A stretch of 64,000 nucleotides of DNA from Shewanella morhuae (GTDB taxonomy: Bacteria > Pseudomonadota > Gammaproteobacteria > Enterobacterales > Shewanellaceae), in the NCBI RefSeq assembly GCF_900156405.1, contig NZ_FTNN01000003.1, forward strand, positions 62,001 to 126,000, written 5' to 3'. The notes beneath the pieces are model-generated. The model searched no databases, was not told the origin of the DNA, and saw only the letters and a list, made by a program, of their open reading frames with translations. Numbering within the stretch: the stretch's first letter is position 1; each line of letters starts with the position of its first letter. A program made the translations under genes and the position numbers. This document shows, piece after piece, positions 60,886 to 64,000 of this stretch.

Positions 60886-62535
60886 ATGGAACGCGAATCA
60901 ATGGAATTCGATGTTGTGATCGTAGGTGCAGGTCCAGCGGGCTTAGCAACTGCGTGTCGATTAATGCAAATTTCACAGGATTCAGGTAAAGAAATTACCG
61001 TCTGTGTGGTTGAAAAAGGCTCCGAAGTGGGTGCGCATATCCTGTCTGGCGCAGTGTTCGAACCCAAAGTGCTTAGTGAGCTATTTAGCGACTGGCGCGA
61101 AAAAGATGCCCCAGTAAACACCGCAGTCACCCAAGACGAAATCTATTTATTGAACTCTGCCACCGATGGCCGAGTCATGCCTAATGCTTTTGTACCAAAA
61201 ACGATGCACAACGAGGGTAATTTTATTATCAGTGTTGGCAACCTGTCTCGCTGGCTTGCAGGCCGTGCAGAAGAGCTAGGCGTTGAAATATTCCCAGGGT
61301 TTGCGGCGAGTGAATTACTGTTTAACGACGATAACAGTGTTAAAGGTATTTTGATTGGCGATATGGGCATAGGCGCCGATGGCAAACCGAAAGACAGTTA
61401 TATGCCGGGTATGGAGTTACATGCAAAATACACTGTTTTTTCTGAAGGTTGCCGTGGTCACTTAGGTAAACAACTGATCGAAAAATATCATTTAGATAAT
61501 GGTAAAACACCGCAACATTATGGCTTAGGGTTCAAAGAAATTTGGAAGGTCCCAGCCGAACAACATGAGCTAGGTAAAGTGGTTCATACTGGAGGCTGGC
61601 CATTAACCGAGGGGTCATCTGGCGGCGGCTTCCTTTACCATATGGAAGACAACCAAATTGCGGTTGGGCTTATTATCGATTTGAATTATAAGAATCCGCA
61701 TCTCAGCCCCTTTGATGAATTTCAGCGTTACAAAACTCACCCTGTGATTGCCAAATATTTATCCGGTGGCGAACGTCTTAGCTATGGCGCACGCGCAATC
61801 ACTAAAGGTGGTTTAAACTCACTGCCTAAGATGAGTTTCCCTGGAGGCCTTATCATAGGTTGTAATGCTGGTACCTTAAACTTTGCAAAAATCAAAGGTA
61901 CTCACACTGCGATGAAGAGCGGTATTGTAGCAGCTGAAACCTTAGGTAAAGCGATGATGGCGGGGGTTGAAGGCGGTAAAGATCTTGATTGTTTCCAAAC
62001 CCATATAGAAGAAAGTTGGCTGCATGACGAATTATATAAATCGCGTAATTTTGGCCCAGCTATGCACAAGTTTGGCACTTACTTAGGCGGCGCCTTCAAC
62101 TATATTGATCAAAACTGGTTTGGTGGAAGATTCCCAATAACATTGCGTGATGAACTGCCTGATTATGCACAAATGGCGCCGGTCAGCAGTTACAACAAAA
62201 TTGATTATCCGAAACCAGATGGCAAGCTTAGTTTTGACAAACTGTCTTCAGTTTATCTATCGAGCACCTACCATGAAGAAGACCAGCCCTGCCATTTACA
62301 CCTAAAAGACAGCAGTATTCCGCTAGGCATTAACCTCAGCCAATTTAATGAACCTGCACAACGCTATTGCCCTGCAGGTGTGTATGAAATCGTTGAAGAA
62401 GCGGGTCAGCCCAAATTTGTGATCAATGCACAAAATTGTATTCACTGTAAAACCTGCGATATTAAGGACCCAAGCCAAAATATTACTTGGGTAACCCCCG
62501 AAGGTGGTGGTGGCCCCAACTACCCTAATATGTAG
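60886..62535 (+). CDS. Electron transfer flavoprotein-ubiquinone oxidoreductase
   Basis: ETF-QO takes electrons from ETF, reduced by fatty acyl-CoA and other dehydrogenases, and gives them to ubiquinone at the inner membrane. The 549-residue protein has the FAD fold GAGPAG (14-19), the quinone/FAD segment VGAHILSGAVFEP, SGGGFLYH and the C-terminal ferredoxin domain with a single 4Fe-4S cluster (CPAGVYE, CIHCKTCDIKDP). The ending EGGGGPNYPNM is the family tail. ETF alpha and beta genes are not close by. It is monocistronic with its own terminator. Confidence 0.95.
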   Translation: MERESMEFDVVIVGAGPAGLATACRLMQISQDSGKEITVCVVEKGSEVGAHILSGAVFEPKVLSELFSDWREKDAPVNTAVTQDEIYLLNSATDGRVMPNAFVPKTMHNEGNFIISVGNLSRWLAGRAEELGVEIFPGFAASELLFNDDNSVKGILIGDMGIGADGKPKDSYMPGMELHAKYTVFSEGCRGHLGKQLIEKYHLDNGKTPQHYGLGFKEIWKVPAEQHELGKVVHTGGWPLTEGSSGGGFLYHMEDNQIAVGLIIDLNYKNPHLSPFDEFQRYKTHPVIAKYLSGGERLSYGARAITKGGLNSLPKMSFPGGLIIGCNAGTLNFAKIKGTHTAMKSGIVAAETLGKAMMAGVEGGKDLDCFQTHIEESWLHDELYKSRNFGPAMHKFGTYLGGAFNYIDQNWFGGRFPITLRDELPDYAQMAPVSSYNKIDYPKPDGKLSFDKLSSVYLSSTYHEEDQPCHLHLKDSSIPLGINLSQFNEPAQRYCPAGVYEIVEEAGQPKFVINAQNCIHCKTCDIKDPSQNITWVTPEGGGGPNYPNM

Positions 62536-62559
62536 TAAATTATTGTAAATATGTGAACT

Positions 62560-62588
62560 AAGGCGTCTTAAATGACGCCTTTTTTTTA
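62560..62588 (+). terminator. Rho-independent terminator after ETF-QO gene
   Basis: AAGGCGTC-TTAAAT-GACGCCTT stem of 8 bp and an eight-base T-run. Confidence 0.92.
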
Positions 62589-62789
62589 CCTAAAATACAA
62601 ATAATTGACTATTTTAGCTTGCCCTTGCTCACTACATTAGCCACAATCACAGCACAAAAAAGAGTCCGTTCTAAACACATCTGCATTTCAGTCTATACTC
62701 TACATAATAAGATCTACCGCAAGAGCAACAGGTTAGGCCAAATAAGCCTCGCTAACGCTGTTTTATTAGCCAATCAATCTAGACTAAAG

Positions 62790-62817
62790 TTAACTTTTAA
62801 CATTATTGTCCGATAAT
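62790..62817 (+). promoter_or_regulatory. Putative promoter of the chemoreceptor gene
   Basis: TTAACT (62790-62795) and GATAAT (62812-62817) with 16-base spacing. The -10 hexamer is the left half of the Fur-like palindrome. Between the previous terminator and this promoter nothing else was seen. Confidence 0.4.
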
Positions 62818-62825
62818 CATTATCG
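62811..62825 (+). promoter_or_regulatory. Fur-box-like palindrome upstream of the chemoreceptor
   Basis: CGATAAT-C-ATTATCG is a perfect 7-1-7 dyad that differs from the Fur consensus TGATAAT-N-ATTATCA only at its two outermost bases. It overlaps the putative -10 and lies 57 bases before the start codon. Confidence 0.6.
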
Positions 62826-62881
62826 TACACGGTGCGTCGACCGATAACTTAAAATAGTCCAACAAAGGCATATTGATATTT

Positions 62882-64000
62882 ATGATATTTAATAACCTCA
62901 CCATTAAGCAGAAAATTCTGCTTACCGTCACATTTGCGGTACTGCTGTCGACCATACTTGTCGGCGTATTAAGCCAGCGCAGTGCTAAAAATGTGGTCCA
63001 GCAACGTATGTTGGGTTCGGAACTGCCTAGTTTGATGATGCAGATCCGTAATAAGATCGATCTCGATATTTCAACCTTAATGAATGCTGCAGAACAACTA
63101 GCAAACAGCCGTATGTTACTGCAATGGCTAGAAGAAGGTCGACCACAGGATAAAGAGGCAATTGTCGTTGCCCAGCTGAAAGATATTTCTCGCCAATATA
63201 ACTTAGTGCAAACCTCCTACGCCGATAAACAAACCGCGGCCTACTACACTCAAGATGGTTTTTTGCGTGTACTCATCCCAGGGCAGGACGATTGGTTTTT
63301 TGGTTATCGCGATAGCGGTCAAGAGCGAATGTTAAACGTATTTACTGAGGCCAATGGCGAGGCTAAGCTTTTTATTAACTATCAGCAGCCTAATGGTCGC
63401 GGGTTAGTAGGGCTTGCGAAATCACTCGATGATATGGTGAGTTTGCTTAACTCCTTTAAAATTGAAAAGACCGGTTTTGTCTATTTAGTTGATGCTAAGG
63501 GAGACGTTAAACTCCATCCCGATCCGAGCCAAATCGGTAAGAGCAATTTAAACAGTCTGTATAAAGGAGATAATTCAAGTTCGTTATTAAGTCGCAGTGA
63601 TTTCAACCTAATTAATACCACAATCAATGGCGAAGATATGTTGGTCGCCAGCAGTTATATCGCTTCAATGGATTGGTATCTGATTGCGCAAGTGCCTAAG
63701 GCGGAAGTCTTTGCACTACTAACTGACGCCGCCTACCAAATTTTAATGTGGACACTGTTAATTGCTGCAGGCTTTATTGCACTGGCCGTATTAGTTGCAG
63801 GCTCGGTTAGCCGCCCTATCACCCAAATTGCCGCAATGTTCCGTGATATCGGTGAAGGCGAAGGTGACTTACGCCAACGCTTACCCGTTAATGGTGAAGA
63901 TGAAATAGCTCAACTAGCAAAAGGATTTAATAGCTTCATCAGCAAAATCCAAGAGACTGTAATTGAAGTTGCCGAAACAAGCGAACAGCTCGGTTTTTCA
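62882..64000 (+). CDS. Methyl-accepting chemotaxis protein, dCache-type sensor (partial, runs off window end)
   Basis: The frame is open for 373 codons to the window end. It has a first membrane segment at residues 11-29, a large periplasmic domain (about 30-275) with dCache features (GLAKSLDDMVSLLN, KTGFVYLVDAKGDVKLHPD, MDWYLIAQVPKAEVF), a second membrane segment about 283-305 and a HAMP domain (SRPITQIAAMF, GEGDLRQRLP). The signalling tip lies beyond the window. dCache sensors bind amino acids, organic acids or similar small molecules. The ATG at 62882 has only a distant AAAGG; TTG at 62873 is a possible alternative. Confidence 0.9.
   Translation, partial: MIFNNLTIKQKILLTVTFAVLLSTILVGVLSQRSAKNVVQQRMLGSELPSLMMQIRNKIDLDISTLMNAAEQLANSRMLLQWLEEGRPQDKEAIVVAQLKDISRQYNLVQTSYADKQTAAYYTQDGFLRVLIPGQDDWFFGYRDSGQERMLNVFTEANGEAKLFINYQQPNGRGLVGLAKSLDDMVSLLNSFKIEKTGFVYLVDAKGDVKLHPDPSQIGKSNLNSLYKGDNSSSLLSRSDFNLINTTINGEDMLVASSYIASMDWYLIAQVPKAEVFALLTDAAYQILMWTLLIAAGFIALAVLVAGSVSRPITQIAAMFRDIGEGEGDLRQRLPVNGEDEIAQLAKGFNSFISKIQETVIEVAETSEQLGFS

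Noticed and set aside
1..64000. CRISPR arrays, tRNA/rRNA genes, insertion sequences, integrase/att sites
   Set aside because: No regularly spaced repeats, cloverleaf-like tails, transposase-like frames or flanking direct repeats were noticed on reading both strands.

Overview
The window reads as chromosomal DNA of a Shewanella-like gammaproteobacterium. The protein sequences (SpoT, RecG, GlnA, TypA, Dtd, AzoR, DcuB) are close to their enterobacterial counterparts in motif and length. The gene order gmk-rpoZ-spoT, the neighbourhood yihY/dtd/yiiD, the aryl-polyene gene set and the mixture of respiratory, iron and c-di-GMP genes all fit Shewanella. The genus is inferred from gene content recalled from knowledge; no search was run. 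No rRNA, tRNA, IS element, prophage or CRISPR array was seen.

Layout. 1-11,144: a partial membrane protein on the minus strand, then gmk, rpoZ, spoT (TTG start), ridA, an acyl-CoA synthetase, a Ca2+/Na+ antiporter, recG (TTG start) and a DUF3014 protein. 11,487-28,958: an 18-gene, tightly overlapping aryl polyene (APE) pigment cluster. It holds a type II polyketide core (KS/CLF, KR, two dehydratases, two ACPs, an acyl:ACP ligase), lipid and sugar attachment enzymes, an export set (LolA-like, MMPL, DUF3261 lipoprotein), and two tailoring genes not in the enterobacterial core: a MIO ammonia-lyase and a flavin-dependent halogenase-like enzyme. Together they predict a cinnamate-type starter and a halogenated pigment. 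29,199-31,308: a SCO1/SenC copper protein next to a multi-pass, histidine-rich chemoreceptor. 31,491-36,830: azoR, a FabY-type thioesterase, dtd, a lipoprotein, a proline iminopeptidase, yihY and two small envelope genes.

37,087-43,733: a NosR/NapH-like polyferredoxin, a diguanylate cyclase broken by one in-frame TGA, typA, and glnA behind a sigma-54 promoter with two NtrC-like sites. 44,253-51,624: a dicarboxylate/amino-acid symporter, dcuB, a TonB-dependent receptor behind a Fur box, a small YqaE/Pmp3 protein and a second, intact diguanylate cyclase. 51,651-54,943: a pseudouridine synthase and a PepSY protein / response regulator / histidine kinase operon whose kinase seems to start at a non-AUG codon.

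55,591-60,517: one minus-strand operon, moaA-moaC-moaD-moaE-modA-modB-modC, joining molybdopterin synthesis and molybdate uptake behind a leader that looks like a Moco riboswitch. 60,886-64,000: ETF-ubiquinone oxidoreductase and the first part of a chemoreceptor with a Fur-box-like palindrome over its likely promoter.

The most unusual parts are the extended APE cluster, the SCO/chemoreceptor pair, the nonsense-split cyclase, the non-AUG kinase start and the Fur-like site before a chemoreceptor.
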